Assembly: GCF_002934455.1 (NCBI RefSeq)
Contig: NZ_PTIR01000017.1
Location: forward strand, 1 to 64,000
Source of the DNA: Trinickia symbiotica
GTDB taxonomy: Bacteria; Pseudomonadota; Gammaproteobacteria; Burkholderiales; Burkholderiaceae
Direction of reading: 5' to 3'
DNA length: 64,000 nucleotides
The notes beneath the pieces were generated by a model. It was not told where the DNA came from. It did no database searches and saw only the letters and a list, made by a program, of their open reading frames with translations. The position numbers and the translations under genes are program-made. Shown piece after piece: positions 1 through 9,780 of this stretch (positions are counted from its first letter, which is position 1; each line of letters opens with the position of its first letter).

Positions 1-473
1 CGGCCGTTGTGCGAGTAGTGGTACCAGTAGAGCAGCATCGAGCCGAGCGAGGCCATCAGGCGATCGGCGATCGCGCGCGCGCCGGCGATCGAGTGGTCGT
101 CCTTCTCGGGCAGGACTGTGCCGAGCACGGAGACGCCCGTGCGCATGACGTCCATCGGATGGGCGCTTGCCGGCACCCATTCGAGCGCCGCTTTCACGTT
201 CGCGGGCAGCCCGCGCAGCGCTTTGAGCTTCGTCTTGTAGGCGCTGAGCTCGGTGGCCGTCGGCAGCTTTTCGTGCACGAGCAGATAGGCAATCTCCTCG
301 AACTCGCAGGTGGTGGCGATATCGAGGATGTCGTAGCCGCGATAGTGCAGATCGTTGCCCGTGCGCCCGACCGTGCAAAGCGCCGTGTTGCCGGCCGTCA
401 CGCCCGAAAGCGCGACGGATTTCTTCGGTTTGAAGCCTGACGGGCTTGGTGTCGTGTTATCGGCTTCACTCAT
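1..473 (-). CDS. prpC: 2-methylcitrate synthase, N-terminal part (runs off left edge)
   Basis: PrpC condenses propionyl-CoA with oxaloacetate in the cytoplasmic methylcitrate cycle. Reading leftwards from the ATG at 473, the frame stays open to the window edge and gives about 157 residues. These have citrate-synthase-family N-terminal features: SGVTAGNTALCTVG, then LHYRGYDILDIA and FEEIAYLLVHEKLP. A Met-citrate synthase is preferred over a GltA paralogue because the N-terminus is short and the gene follows a CitE-like lyase. The C-terminal half with the catalytic His/Asp is outside the window. It is probably the third gene of a leftward unit with the lyase and mdh, starting 27 bases after the lyase stop. 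Confidence 0.85.
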   Translation of the reverse strand, partial: MSEADNTTPSPSGFKPKKSVALSGVTAGNTALCTVGRTGNDLHYRGYDILDIATTCEFEEIAYLLVHEKLPTATELSAYKTKLKALRGLPANVKAALEWVPASAHPMDVMRTGVSVLGTVLPEKDDHSIAGARAIADRLMASLGSMLLYWYHYSHNG

Positions 474-500
474 GGTGTTTGACCGTCTCCTCGTACTCGG

Positions 501-1502
501 CTATTCGGACGAGCCCATGCCGAAAAGCGGCGCCGTCTCGGGCGGCAGCGCCTTGCCTGTGGCGCGCGCCCTGCGCAGCACGGACCAGTAGTAGCGATAG
601 CTCGCGCGATCGTGCAGCGTGTCGCCGTGGCGTATCGGACCCCACTGCGCGCCTTGAGCGGCGAGCAGGATAGCGGAAGCCGTCGCGATCGCGTCGTCGC
701 GTGGGGCGAATGCGGCGACGATGACGGGCACCTGAGCGGGATGGATGCTCCACATCCTCGTATAGCCGAATTCATCGCGTGCGCGCGCGGCGTCGTTCGC
801 GACAACTTCCATGTCCCGCACTTCCGTGCTCACGTTGTGCGAAGGAACGCGCCCATGTGCATGAGACGCCGCCGCGATTTCGAGCTTGGCCCGCCGCACG
901 AGCGGATGATCGAACTGGCCCGGCGAGCGCATCGCCGTGTCGGGAATCGCGCCGTCGTGCGCCGAAACGAAATCCATGAGGCCGAACGAAAGTGATTCGA
1001 CCGTTGGCAGTGCCGCGAGCTGGAATACATTGGCGAGCGCGCCGTGCGTCTCGATCAGCAATTGCAGCGGTATCGGCTTAGCGATGCCGAGCTCGCGCCG
1101 CATGCCTTCGATGAACGCGCACATTTCGGCCGCGTCGGCCGTGCGGCGGATCTTCGGCAGCGTAATGTAGGCGGGGGCGCGCTTCGCGGCGCGCAGAATC
1201 AGGCGGACGTCGTCGCGCCAATGCGGGTGATCGAAGCCGTGGATGCGCACGCCGACGCGACCGAACCGATCGTGCTCGCCGCCGATCATCGAGGCGACGA
1301 GCTCGGCATGCTCTTGCTCGCGGCCGACCTGCGCGCCGTCTTCGCAATCGAGCGTGACGTCGAAGACGGGCCCGAGCTGCGCCTGCAGCGCGAGCGACTT
1401 CGACATCAGCTTCTCGCTGCCCGCGTAGTGATCGCAAACGGGCAGAACGGTGGGAGGGGCTTCGCCGTCAAACAGGACTTCGGCGGGAATGAGGGCGCGC
1501 AT
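501..1502 (-). CDS. HpcH/HpaI aldolase / citrate lyase beta-like (CoA ester lyase)
   Basis: A 333-residue protein of the CitE-like branch of the HpcH/HpaI TIM-barrel family, which cleaves or forms C-C bonds on acyl-CoA or keto-acid substrates with a divalent metal. The sequence shows FDVTLDCEDGAQVG near residue 50, RIHGFDHPHW near 87, an acidic IETHGAL near 150 and SFGLMDFVSAHDG near 172, as in CitE proteins that bind metal through Glu and Asp. No citrate lyase alpha or gamma subunit lies nearby, so it is not part of a classical citrate lyase complex. Between mdh and prpC it probably acts on malyl-CoA or methylcitrate-cycle intermediates; the exact substrate cannot be read from the sequence. 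Confidence 0.85.
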   Translation of the reverse strand: MRALIPAEVLFDGEAPPTVLPVCDHYAGSEKLMSKSLALQAQLGPVFDVTLDCEDGAQVGREQEHAELVASMIGGEHDRFGRVGVRIHGFDHPHWRDDVRLILRAAKRAPAYITLPKIRRTADAAEMCAFIEGMRRELGIAKPIPLQLLIETHGALANVFQLAALPTVESLSFGLMDFVSAHDGAIPDTAMRSPGQFDHPLVRRAKLEIAAASHAHGRVPSHNVSTEVRDMEVVANDAARARDEFGYTRMWSIHPAQVPVIVAAFAPRDDAIATASAILLAAQGAQWGPIRHGDTLHDRASYRYYWSVLRRARATGKALPPETAPLFGMGSSE

Positions 1503-1574
1503 GTTCGGCGTCGACGGGCATGCCGGCCTGGCCGCCGCGCTAGCGCGATGCGACGGCGGCCGGCATACGATGCA

Positions 1575-2558
1575 TCAGCCGAGCAGATGCTGCACGCCGT
1601 CACGCTCCTCGAGCAGCTCTTGCAGCGTGAAGTCCATTTTCTCGCGCGAGAAAGCGTCGATTTCAAGCCCCGTCACGCGCTTGTACTCGCCGTTCTCGCA
1701 AGTCACCGGCACGCCGTAGACGATATCTTCGGGGATGCCGTACGAACCGTCCGACGGTACGCCCATCGTGACCCACTTGCCGTTCGTGCCGAGCACCCAG
1801 TCGCGCACGTGATCGATCGCCGCGTTGGCCGCCGACGCTGCCGACGAGAGGCCGCGCGCCTCGATGATCGCCGCGCCGCGCTTGCCGACCGTCGGAATGA
1901 AGACGTTGCGATTCCACTCGTCGTCGTTGATGAGCTTCGTGAGCGACTGGCCTTCGATCGTGGCGAAGCGGAAGTCCGGATACATCGTCGGCGAGTGGTT
2001 ACCCCAGACGGCAAGCTTCTCGATCGCGGCGACGGGCTTGCCCGACTTGGCCGCAAGCTGCGAGAGTGCGCGGTTGTGGTCGAGGCGCAGCATCGCCGTG
2101 AAATTCTTCTTCGGCAAATCGGGTGCCGACTTCATCGCGATATAGGCGTTCGTGTTCGCCGGGTTGCCGACGACGAGCACCTTCACGTCGCGGCTCGCCA
2201 CTTCATTGAGCGCGCGGCCTTGCACCGTGAAGATTTCGGCGTTGGCCGACAGCAGATCCTTGCGCTCCATGCCCTTCGAACGCGGGCGAGCGCCGACGAG
2301 CAGGGCGTAGTCGACGTCCTTGAAGGCGACTTTCGGATCGTCCGTGACGACGACGCCGGAAAGAAGCGGGAATGCGCAATCTTCCAGCTCCATCACGACG
2401 CCTTTGACGGCGGCTTGCGCTTGCGGCAGATCGAGCAGTTGCAGGATGACGGGCTGGTCTTTGCCGAGCAGATCGCCGTTGGCGATGCGAAAGAGCAGCG
2501 AGTAACCGATTTGACCTGCGGCGCCGGTGACGGCAACGCGCTTTGCGGGCTTAGCCAT
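1575..2558 (-). CDS. mdh: Malate dehydrogenase
   Basis: Oxidises malate to oxaloacetate with NAD+ in the TCA cycle. It has 327 residues, the usual length of the proteobacterial LDH-like MDH type with [15 protein letters not shown]. Visible are the Rossmann motif (residues 12-17), the mobile-loop arginines in [16 protein letters not shown] (about 90-103), [11 protein letters not shown] (about 130) and the catalytic His in [12 protein letters not shown] (about 190). It is transcribed away from the GntR regulator and heads the leftward mdh-lyase-prpC unit. The 334-base gap upstream carries the palindromic operator candidate. Confidence 0.97.
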   Translation of the reverse strand: MAKPAKRVAVTGAAGQIGYSLLFRIANGDLLGKDQPVILQLLDLPQAQAAVKGVVMELEDCAFPLLSGVVVTDDPKVAFKDVDYALLVGARPRSKGMERKDLLSANAEIFTVQGRALNEVASRDVKVLVVGNPANTNAYIAMKSAPDLPKKNFTAMLRLDHNRALSQLAAKSGKPVAAIEKLAVWGNHSPTMYPDFRFATIEGQSLTKLINDDEWNRNVFIPTVGKRGAAIIEARGLSSAASAANAAIDHVRDWVLGTNGKWVTMGVPSDGSYGIPEDIVYGVPVTCENGEYKRVTGLEIDAFSREKMDFTLQELLEERDGVQHLLG

Positions 2559-2827
2559 TGAGAACTCTCCAGGACGATGCGTTGATGCGTTTGGTGCAGT
2601 CTTACGCTAGGGGAAACGCCATTTTATGCGCGTTACGCGAAACGTGGGGCCGAAGCGGGACCGGCGGCCACCTCGGCGGAGTGCCGCGAGGACCCGGCTG
2701 GCATTGCTTCGCGATGATCTGCATAAATCATGCGAAGCTCGCGCGCCCGCGGGTGCGAGGCCGGCCCGGAACCGTTGCTCGCGACGGAGTTTAGGATCGC
2801 GTCCCTACAAAAGTCAACCGTATCTTA

Positions 2828-2843
2828 TGTCTTATATAAGACA
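2828..2843. promoter_or_regulatory. Perfect 16-bp palindrome, candidate GntR operator
   Basis: TGTCTTATATAAGACA equals its own reverse complement, an AT-rich dyad in GC-rich surroundings. It lies 50 bases before the GntR ATG at 2893 and 270 bases before mdh on the other strand. Operators of GntR/HutC regulators are short dyads of this kind, so autoregulation is the natural reading; control of mdh and sdh is inference. The rest of the intergenic stretch 2559-2892 holds no recognisable gene. Confidence 0.6.
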
Positions 2844-2892
2844 CAGGAATTGGCCGGGAAAATCTGGACGCGCGAGCCGCGTTTGTGTTGAA

Positions 2893-3690
2893 ATGCGCGC
2901 CATGAATGCGAACCAGGCGAGCAACGCGAATCCGAACGGCCAGACCGGCGACGGGACGGCTGGGAGCGCGCCTTCGCCGACGTTCAGCCCGCTTTACCAG
3001 CAGATCAAGGGGCTCATCACGCAAAGCCTCGTGTCGGGCGAGTGGAAGCCGGGCGAGATCATACCGAGCGAGCTTGAGCTCGCCGCGCGCTATAAAGTCA
3101 GCCAGGGCACGGTCAGAAAGGCGATCGACGAGCTCGCCGCCGAGAACCTGCTCGTGCGCCGTCAGGGGAAAGGCACGTTCGTTGCAACGCACAACGAGGA
3201 TCGCGCCCAGTTTCGCTTCCTCAGATTGCTGGCCGATGACGGAATCGAGCATCCGCACGTCAGCAAGCTGCTCGAATGCAAGCGGCTGCGCGCGCCGGCC
3301 GAGATCGCGCGCCAGCTGGAGCTGAAGCCGGCCGACCCGGTGGTGCAGATCAAGCGGCTCTTGCAGTTCGACGGCGTCACGACCGTCTTCGACGAGATCT
3401 GGCTGCCGGGCGCCATATTCCGCGGCCTGACGTTCGAGCGGCTCTCGGAGTACAAGGGGCCGATGTACGCGATGTTCGAAGCGGAGTTCGGCACGCGCAT
3501 GATTCGCGCGTCCGAGAAGATCCGGGCGATCGCAGCGGAGCCGGCCGTCGCCGAATTGCTCGGCGTGCCCGAGGGATTTCCGTTGTTGTCGGTCGACCGT
3601 GTGTCTTACACGTACGGCGATCGGCCCGTCGAAGTGCGCCGCGGTTGGTATGTCACAACCGGGTACTACTATCAGAACGATTTGAGCTGA
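2893..3690 (+). CDS. GntR-family (HutC/UTRA type) transcriptional regulator
   Basis: Predicted DNA-binding regulator of the sdh/gltA or mdh/prpC units. After a low-complexity N-terminal stretch rich in Asn, Ala and Gly, the GntR winged helix runs from FSPLYQQIKGLI to VRRQGKGTFVATH (about residues 35-105), with SELELAARYKVSQGTVRKAI as the helix-turn-helix. The C-terminal half, with DEIWLPGAIF and the closing GWYVTTGYYYQNDLS, looks like a UTRA effector domain. The start could be the ATG at 2893 or at 2902; neither has a strong ribosome site. Upstream in-frame codons are low-complexity, so the longer ORF was not used. A candidate operator lies just upstream. Confidence 0.88.
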   Translation: MRAMNANQASNANPNGQTGDGTAGSAPSPTFSPLYQQIKGLITQSLVSGEWKPGEIIPSELELAARYKVSQGTVRKAIDELAAENLLVRRQGKGTFVATHNEDRAQFRFLRLLADDGIEHPHVSKLLECKRLRAPAEIARQLELKPADPVVQIKRLLQFDGVTTVFDEIWLPGAIFRGLTFERLSEYKGPMYAMFEAEFGTRMIRASEKIRAIAAEPAVAELLGVPEGFPLLSVDRVSYTYGDRPVEVRRGWYVTTGYYYQNDLS

Positions 3691-3846
3691 AAGCCGGCGG
3701 GGAGGCGTCCGCGAGCGCCGCGCCGGAATATGACAGAAGCGTTTCTTTTGCTGACTGCGCAACGGTCTTTGCACTTCATTCGCTGCGCTGCGGTATGAAA
3801 TGGCGCTAAAATCGCGGGTTAGTTGACTACACAGTAGGGGTCTAGC

Positions 3847-4260
3847 ATGGCAGAAGCCGTAAGAAAGCCGAGGCCGGAGTTCCGGAACATCGGATTGGGT
3901 GACATCACGATGACGTATCGCCTACCGCTGGCGGCGAAGGTGTCCATCCTCCACCGAGTCAGCGGCGCGCTGCTCTTTCTCTTTCTTCCGTTCCTGCTTT
4001 ACCTCTTCGATCGAAGCCTCACTTCCGAATTGAGCTTCGAGGTCTTCAAGGCGTTCCTCTCCAACATCGTCGTCAAGCTCATCACGCTCGTGCTCGCGTG
4101 GGCTTTCCTTTTCCATTTTTGCGCCGGCATCCGCCACCTCTTGATGGACTTGCACCACTCGGTGACGAAGGAAGGCGGTCGGCAAACGTCGCTCGTCGTC
4201 TTCGTCGTGTCCTCGGTGCTGACGATCGCTTTCGCGCTCAAACTGTTCGGAGCTTTCTGA
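3847..4260 (+). CDS. sdhC: Succinate dehydrogenase cytochrome b556 subunit
   Basis: Membrane anchor of complex II that helps bind haem b and ubiquinone. It has 137 residues with three hydrophobic spans (about 38-55, 75-95, 115-134). The SILHRVSGALL signature near residue 35 is the quinone-site Ser/Arg region, and HFCAGIRHLLMDLHH near 90 carries the haem-ligand His. It is the first gene of sdhCDAB-sdhE, starting 156 bases after the regulator, with sdhD four bases downstream. Confidence 0.96.
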   Translation: MAEAVRKPRPEFRNIGLGDITMTYRLPLAAKVSILHRVSGALLFLFLPFLLYLFDRSLTSELSFEVFKAFLSNIVVKLITLVLAWAFLFHFCAGIRHLLMDLHHSVTKEGGRQTSLVVFVVSSVLTIAFALKLFGAF

Positions 4261-4264
4261 CAAC

Positions 4265-4633
4265 ATGGCAGCCAACAATCGAATCGGCCCGAAGCGTCTC
4301 GTCGTCGGCGCGCATTACGGCTTGCGCGACTGGCTCGCGCAACGTGTCACCGCCACCATCATGGCGATCTACACGATCATTCTGCTCGTCTGGTTTTTCG
4401 GCGCGCAGGCATTCTCCTACGAAGGCTGGGCGTCGATCTTCGCCACGCAATGGATGAAGCTCGCGACGTTCGTCACGCTGCTGTCGCTCTTCTATCACGC
4501 GTGGGTCGGTGTGCGCGACATCTGGATGGACTATGTGAAGCCCGTCGGTGTGCGCCTCTTCCTGCAAGCGCTGACGATCGCCTGGCTGCTCGCGTGCGCG
4601 GGCTACGCCGCACAGATTCTCTGGAGAGTGTAA
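4265..4633 (+). CDS. sdhD: Succinate dehydrogenase membrane anchor subunit
   Basis: Second membrane subunit of complex II. It has 122 residues and three hydrophobic helices (about 28-48, 60-78, 95-115). The HYGLRDWLAQRVTATIM segment (about 17-33) matches the SdhD N-terminal region, and FYHAWVGVRDIWMDYVKP (about 74-91) holds the conserved His/Asp pair near the haem and quinone site. It is packed between sdhC and sdhA with gaps of only 4 bases, as expected for translationally coupled subunits. Confidence 0.95.
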   Translation: MAANNRIGPKRLVVGAHYGLRDWLAQRVTATIMAIYTIILLVWFFGAQAFSYEGWASIFATQWMKLATFVTLLSLFYHAWVGVRDIWMDYVKPVGVRLFLQALTIAWLLACAGYAAQILWRV

Positions 4634-4637
4634 AAGA

Positions 4638-6413
4638 ATGGCTGCAATCAAGAATTCTCTGCCGCGTCGCCGCTTCGACGTGGTCATCGTCGGCGCGGGC
4701 GGCTCGGGAATGCGTGCTTCGCTGCAACTCGCGCGCGCGGGCCTGTCCGTTTGCGTGCTCTCCAAAGTGTTCCCGACGCGCTCGCACACGGTCGCCGCGC
4801 AAGGCGGGATCGGCGCTTCGCTCGGCAACATGAGCGAAGACAACTGGCACTACCACTTCTACGACACGATCAAGGGTTCCGACTGGCTCGGCGATCAGGA
4901 CGCGATTGAATTCATGTGCCGCGAGGCGCCGAACGCCGTCTACGAGCTCGAGCACTTCGGCATGCCGTTCGACCGCAATGCCGACGGTACGATCTATCAG
5001 CGCCCGTTCGGCGGCCACACCGCGAACTACGGCGAAAAGCCCGTGCAGCGGGCCTGTGCGGCGGCCGACCGTACCGGTCACGCGCTGCTGCACACGCTCT
5101 ACCAGCAGAACGTCGCGGCGAAGACGCAATTCTTCGTCGAGTGGATGGCGCTCGACCTGATTCGCGACGCGGACGGCGACGTCCTCGGCGTCACGGCGCT
5201 CGAAATGGAGACGGGCGACGTCTACATCCTCGAAGGCAAGACGACGCTCTTCGCCACGGGCGGCGCGGGCCGCATCTTCGCCGCATCGACGAACGCGTTC
5301 ATCAATACGGGTGACGGCCTCGGCATGGCGGCGCGCGCGGGCATCGCGCTGCAGGACATGGAGTTCTGGCAGTTCCACCCGACGGGCGTGGCGGGTGCGG
5401 GCGTGCTGATCACCGAAGGCGTGCGCGGCGAAGGCGGCATTTTGCGCAACGCGAACGGCGAGCGCTTCATGGAGCGTTATGCGCCGACGCTGAAGGACCT
5501 CGCGCCGCGCGACTTCGTCTCGCGCTCGATGGACCAGGAAATCAAGGAAGGCCGCGGCGTGGGTCCGAACAAGGACCACGTGCTGCTCGACCTCTCGCAT
5601 ATCGGCGCCGAGACGATCATGAAGCGTCTGCCGTCGATCCGCGAGATCGCGCTGAAGTTCGCCAACGTCGACTGCATCAAGGAGCCGATCCCCGTCGTGC
5701 CGACCATCCACTATCAGATGGGCGGCATTCCGACGAACATGCACGGCCAGGTCGTCGGGACGTCGCGCGATCACGAAGAGCCCGTCAACGGCTTTTACGC
5801 CGTGGGCGAGTGCTCGTGCGTCTCGGTGCACGGCGCGAACCGCCTCGGCACGAACTCGCTGCTCGACCTCGTGGTCTTCGGCCGCGCGGCCGGCAACCAT
5901 ATCGTCAAGCACGTGAAGGACATCAAGGAGCATAAGCCGCTGCCGGCCGATGCGGCCGATTTGTCGCTCGCGCGCTTGGCGAAGCTCGACAGCTCGAGCT
6001 CGGGCGAGTACACGCAGGCAATCGCCGGCGATATCCGCTCCACGATGCAGTCGCACGCCGGTGTATTCCGCACGTCGAAGCTGCTCGCCGAAGGCGTCAC
6101 GAAGGTGAAGGAGCTCAGCGAGCGCGTCGAGCATGTCCATCTGAAGGACAAGTCGAAGGTGTTCAACACGGCTCGCGTCGAGGCGCTCGAGCTCGCCAAC
6201 CTGATCGAGGTGGCGCGCGCGACGATAGTCTCGGCCGAAGCGCGCAAGGAAAGCCGCGGCGCGCACGCGCAAAGCGACTACGAACACCGCGACGACGAGA
6301 ACTGGCTGCGTCACACGCTTTGGTTCAGCGAGGGGGATCGCCTCGATTACAAGCCGGTGCACATGAAGCCGCTGACGGTCGAATCGGTGCCGCCGAAGGC
6401 GCGTACTTTCTGA
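4638..6413 (+). CDS. sdhA: Succinate dehydrogenase flavoprotein subunit
   Basis: Catalytic subunit that oxidises succinate to fumarate on the cytoplasmic face of the inner membrane. It has 591 residues, the normal length. The FAD dinucleotide fold is [13 protein letters not shown] (residues 15-27), and His50 in [10 protein letters not shown] is the covalent FAD attachment residue. Active-site motifs include [33 protein letters not shown] and the [18 protein letters not shown] flavin-domain signature. The C-terminal [10 protein letters not shown] and [17 protein letters not shown] are typical. Confidence 0.98.
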   Translation: MAAIKNSLPRRRFDVVIVGAGGSGMRASLQLARAGLSVCVLSKVFPTRSHTVAAQGGIGASLGNMSEDNWHYHFYDTIKGSDWLGDQDAIEFMCREAPNAVYELEHFGMPFDRNADGTIYQRPFGGHTANYGEKPVQRACAAADRTGHALLHTLYQQNVAAKTQFFVEWMALDLIRDADGDVLGVTALEMETGDVYILEGKTTLFATGGAGRIFAASTNAFINTGDGLGMAARAGIALQDMEFWQFHPTGVAGAGVLITEGVRGEGGILRNANGERFMERYAPTLKDLAPRDFVSRSMDQEIKEGRGVGPNKDHVLLDLSHIGAETIMKRLPSIREIALKFANVDCIKEPIPVVPTIHYQMGGIPTNMHGQVVGTSRDHEEPVNGFYAVGECSCVSVHGANRLGTNSLLDLVVFGRAAGNHIVKHVKDIKEHKPLPADAADLSLARLAKLDSSSSGEYTQAIAGDIRSTMQSHAGVFRTSKLLAEGVTKVKELSERVEHVHLKDKSKVFNTARVEALELANLIEVARATIVSAEARKESRGAHAQSDYEHRDDENWLRHTLWFSEGDRLDYKPVHMKPLTVESVPPKARTF

Positions 6414-6441
6414 GACGGACGGCATTCCAAGGACAGCAGAA

Positions 6442-7143
6442 ATGGCAAAACGCATTTTCGAAATCTACCGCTACGACCCGGACAAGGACGCGGCGCCGCG
6501 CATGCAGACTTACGAGCTCGAAATTGAACACGAGCGTATGCTGCTCGATGCGCTCGTGAAGTTGAAGTCGATCGACGAGACGCTGTCGTTCCGTCGCTCG
6601 TGCCGCGAAGGCGTTTGCGGCTCGGACGCGATGAACATCAACGGCAAAAACGGCTTGGCTTGTCTGACGAATCTGAACGAGCTGCCCCAGAAGATCGTGC
6701 TGCGTCCGTTGCCGGGCCTGCCCGTCGTACGCGACCTGATCTGCGATTTCACGCAGTTCTTCAATCAGTACCACTCGATCAAGCCGTACCTGATCAACGA
6801 TGCGCCGCCGCCCGAGAAGGAGCGTCTGCAGTCGCCCGAAGAGCGCGACGAACTCGACGGGCTTTATGAGTGTATCTTGTGTGCAAGCTGCTCGACGTCG
6901 TGCCCGAGCTTCTGGTGGAACCCGGACAAGTTCGTCGGACCGGCCGGGCTGTTGCAGGCCTATCGCTTCATTGCGGACAGCCGCGATACCGCGACGGGCG
7001 AACGTCTCGACAACCTTGAAGACCCGTATCGTCTCTTCCGTTGCCATACGATCATGAACTGCGTCGACGTGTGCCCGAAGGGGCTCAATCCGACGAAGGC
7101 GATCGGCAAGATCAAGGAACTGATGGTACGCCGTACCGTTTGA
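6442..7143 (+). CDS. sdhB: Succinate dehydrogenase iron-sulfur subunit
   Basis: Electron-transfer subunit linking the flavin to the membrane quinone site. It has 233 residues. Cysteines for the plant-type [2Fe-2S] cluster lie in [12 protein letters not shown] (Cys54, Cys59) with NGLACLTNL following. The [4Fe-4S] and [3Fe-4S] motifs are [16 protein letters not shown] (about 147-162) and [17 protein letters not shown] (about 195-211). It lies 28 bases after sdhA. Confidence 0.98.
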   Translation: MAKRIFEIYRYDPDKDAAPRMQTYELEIEHERMLLDALVKLKSIDETLSFRRSCREGVCGSDAMNINGKNGLACLTNLNELPQKIVLRPLPGLPVVRDLICDFTQFFNQYHSIKPYLINDAPPPEKERLQSPEERDELDGLYECILCASCSTSCPSFWWNPDKFVGPAGLLQAYRFIADSRDTATGERLDNLEDPYRLFRCHTIMNCVDVCPKGLNPTKAIGKIKELMVRRTV

Positions 7144-7155
7144 CGCTTTAGACGT

Positions 7156-7425
7156 ATGGAAACCTCGCATCAGTCCGATCCGCTGCGCCGCGCGCGTCTG
7201 CGCTGGCGCGCGCGGCGCGGCTTGCTGGAAAACGACCTCATCTTCGAGCGTTTTTTCAGCCGTTACGAGGATAGCCTCAGCGATGACGACGTGGGGGCGC
7301 TCACGCGCCTCTTCGAGCTGAGCGATAACGACCTGATGGACTTGCTTCTCGCTCGCAAGGAACCGGAAGGCGAGCTTTCCGACCCGGCCATTGTCCGGGT
7401 GCTGGGGCTGTTGCGCGCCGTTTGA
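7156..7425 (+). CDS. sdhE: FAD assembly factor SdhE
   Basis: An 89-residue SdhE/Sdh5-family protein, a small helical chaperone that promotes covalent flavinylation of SdhA. The family signature is clear: RARLRWRARRGLLENDLIFERFF (first Arg at about residue 11), where the RGxxEND core contacts the SdhA flavin domain. It starts 12 bases after sdhB and precedes gltA, so it is almost certainly cotranscribed. Confidence 0.93.
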   Translation: METSHQSDPLRRARLRWRARRGLLENDLIFERFFSRYEDSLSDDDVGALTRLFELSDNDLMDLLLARKEPEGELSDPAIVRVLGLLRAV

Positions 7426-7491
7426 GCGGCGCATCTCGGGCGCCGCGCGCGCATGACACGGAAACCCGTTCCAACTTCGATTGAGGATGCT

Positions 7492-8793
7492 ATGACTCCG
7501 TCAGATGTTAAAGCCACGCTGTCCTTCAGCGACAACTCGCCGAGCGTCGAACTGCCGATCTACAAGGGCACGATGGGCCCGGACGTGATCGACATCCGCA
7601 AGCTCTACGGGCAGACGGGCAAATTCACGTACGACCCCGGCTTCATGTCGACCGCGTCGTGCAATTCCGCGATCACCTACATCGACGGTGACAAGGGCGA
7701 GCTGCTCTACCGCGGCTATCCGATCGACGAACTCGCCAAGGTCGCGGATTTCCCCGAGACCTGCTACTTGCTGCTGAAGGGCGACCTGCCGAACGAGGCG
7801 CAGAAGAAGGAGTTCGTGGATACGGTCACGCGTCACACGATGGTGCACGAGCAGATGCAGTACTTCTTCCGCGGCTTCCGTCGCGATTCGCACCCGATGG
7901 CGACGCTCGTCGGCACCGTTGGGGCGCTGTCGGCGTTCTACCACGATTCGCTCGACATCACCGATCCGCGTCACCGCGACATCTCGGCGATTCGCATGAT
8001 CGCGAAGCTGCCGACGCTCGTGGCGATGGCGTACAAGTACAGCATCGGTCAGCCGTTCGTCTATCCGAAGAACGACCTTTCGTACACCGCGAACTTCATG
8101 CGGATGATGTTCTCGAACCCGTGCGAGGATTATCACGTCAACGACGTGCTCGTGCGCGCGCTCGATCGCATCCTGATCCTGCACGCCGATCATGAGCAGA
8201 ACGCGTCGACCTCGACCGTGCGTCTCGCCGGCTCGTCGGGTGCGAATCCGTTTGCCTGTATCGCGGCCGGCATCGCGTGTCTGTGGGGCCCTGCGCATGG
8301 CGGCGCGAACGAAGCGGCGCTCAACATGCTCGAGCAGATCGGCTCGCCGGACAACATCAGCTCGTTCATCAAGCAGGTCAAGGACAAGAACTCGGGCGTG
8401 AAGCTGATGGGCTTCGGCCACCGCGTCTACAAGAACTACGATCCGCGCGCGAAGCTCATGCGCGAAACATGCCACGAAGTGCTCGAGGAGCTCGGCCTGC
8501 ACGACGATCCGCTCTTCGCGCTCGCCATGCAGCTCGAGAAGATCGCGCTCGAAGACGAATACTTCGTATCACGCAAGCTCTACCCGAACGTCGACTTCTA
8601 CTCGGGCATCGTGCAACGCGCGCTCGGCATTCCGACGTCGATGTTCACCTGCATCTTCGCGATGGCGCGCACGGTCGGCTGGATCGCGCAATGGAACGAG
8701 ATGATCGCTGACGACGAGCAAAAGATCGGTCGTCCGCGTCAGCTCTTCGTCGGCCACACGGCTCGCGAGGCGAAGCCGATCTCGCAGCGTTGA
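7492..8793 (+). CDS. gltA: Citrate synthase (type I, hexameric class)
   Basis: Condenses acetyl-CoA with oxaloacetate at the entry of the TCA cycle. From the ATG at 7492, preceded by GAGGA at 7483-7487, it has 433 residues; the upstream in-frame ATG at 7453 would add 13 unrelated residues. Active-site regions are [15 protein letters not shown] (first His), [15 protein letters not shown] (second His) and [15 protein letters not shown], with the catalytic Asp later in [16 protein letters not shown]. It is the last gene of the rightward sdh unit and is followed by a strong hairpin. Confidence 0.97.
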   Translation: MTPSDVKATLSFSDNSPSVELPIYKGTMGPDVIDIRKLYGQTGKFTYDPGFMSTASCNSAITYIDGDKGELLYRGYPIDELAKVADFPETCYLLLKGDLPNEAQKKEFVDTVTRHTMVHEQMQYFFRGFRRDSHPMATLVGTVGALSAFYHDSLDITDPRHRDISAIRMIAKLPTLVAMAYKYSIGQPFVYPKNDLSYTANFMRMMFSNPCEDYHVNDVLVRALDRILILHADHEQNASTSTVRLAGSSGANPFACIAAGIACLWGPAHGGANEAALNMLEQIGSPDNISSFIKQVKDKNSGVKLMGFGHRVYKNYDPRAKLMRETCHEVLEELGLHDDPLFALAMQLEKIALEDEYFVSRKLYPNVDFYSGIVQRALGIPTSMFTCIFAMARTVGWIAQWNEMIADDEQKIGRPRQLFVGHTAREAKPISQR

Positions 8794-8856
8794 TCGGAAT
8801 GGTCGGTTCGTAGCCGCCGCGTGCTTCGGCGGTGGCGGCGACGGATTGAAGCACAT

Positions 8857-8888
8857 TGCGCCCCGGCGGGTACAACCGTCGGGGCGCA
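8857..8888. terminator. Stem-loop between gltA and the converging leftward gene
   Basis: A 13-bp stem (8857-8869 with 8876-8888, one G-T pair) closes a 6-base loop. It is centred on GCGCCCCG/CGGGGCGC and followed by TTGTTTAT on the plus strand. Lying between two converging genes, it probably ends transcription from gltA and may work in both directions. Confidence 0.7.
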
Positions 8889-8892
8889 TTGT

Positions 8893-9780
8893 TTATCGGG
8901 ACGTCGTTCCGAGCATGGACCGGAGCGCGATGCGCGTCGCAATGTCCGGCGCGAGCAGAGAGAACGGCGGCGCGAGCATATGCATGACGTGGAGCAGTCG
9001 CCGGTAAACGTCGCCGCGTTCGGCAGCGAGCGCGACGACGTGATCCATATAGCGCTGCATGACACGCATGTGCCAGGCGCGCTTCGGTCCCTGCGTTTTG
9101 TCGTATCGGTAGTCGACGCCGGTCGAAAGCGTCCACGCGGCGCGACGCGCGGCGGCCACCTCGCGTTGAAACGCATGCCCGATCGCGTGCTTGCCCGCGG
9201 CCTCCCTCAGATGCGTGTCGAGCAATTGTGCGTCGATCGCCGCGATGGTCATGCCTTGACCATAGACGGGATTGAATCCACAGACCGCGTCGCCGACGAC
9301 GGCGATTCCTTCGGGCCAGCGTGCGACGCGCTCGTAGTGGCGTAGCCGGTTTTCCATGCGCCGATAGTGATGCACGGCGCTGAGCGGCTCGGCGGCAACG
9401 ATCGATTCGTAGAGCGCTTGCGAGCGGAGGCTGCGCGCGAACTCGAGAAAGCCCGCATCGTCGGCGGGCGGGTAGTCCCTCGAGGCGCCTGTCAGCGTGA
9501 CGATCCAGCGCTTGCCTTCCATGGGAAAGATCGTGCCGCTGCGCAGGCAGAGCGGCGGTCGGCTGTGAACGACGAGCGCTTTCCAAGCCGCATCCGCGCG
9601 CTTCGACGGAATGCGATAAATGCGGCTTGCATAGCCGACGAATGCATTGACGACGGTTTCTTGCGGCGTCTCGCAGCCGAGATCGCGCAGCCAGACGGGC
9701 ATATGCGACGATCGTCCGCTGGCGTCGACGACGAGTGCCGCATCGATTCGGGCGAGGCTCGAAGCGGGCGGCTTTGTAGC
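8893..9780 (-). pseudogene. FAD-dependent oxidoreductase, C-terminal remnant
   Basis: The frame is open from about 9834 down to the TAA at 8893, but its only ATG (9702) lies inside the protein. The segment before that ATG is real family sequence: [21 protein letters not shown]. Further on come [15 protein letters not shown] (about 145 residues after the ATG), the FAD-contacting motif of the geranylgeranyl reductase / tryptophan halogenase-like superfamily, and a basic C-terminus. The N-terminal GxGxxG dinucleotide fold is absent. Beyond about 9765 the DNA switches to a desaturase-like sequence in another frame, so the 5' part was deleted. A 269-residue product could be made from 9702 but should lack FAD binding. 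Confidence 0.75.

Noticed and set aside
9-440. Rightward open frame of 143 codons over the prpC region
   Set aside because: It is the shadow of prpC on the other strand; the leftward translation is clear citrate-synthase-family sequence.
4473-6455. Leftward 660-codon open frame opposite sdhA
   Set aside because: The Arg/Ala/His/Asp-rich composition is typical of antisense GC-rich frames, and the opposite strand is certain sdhA.
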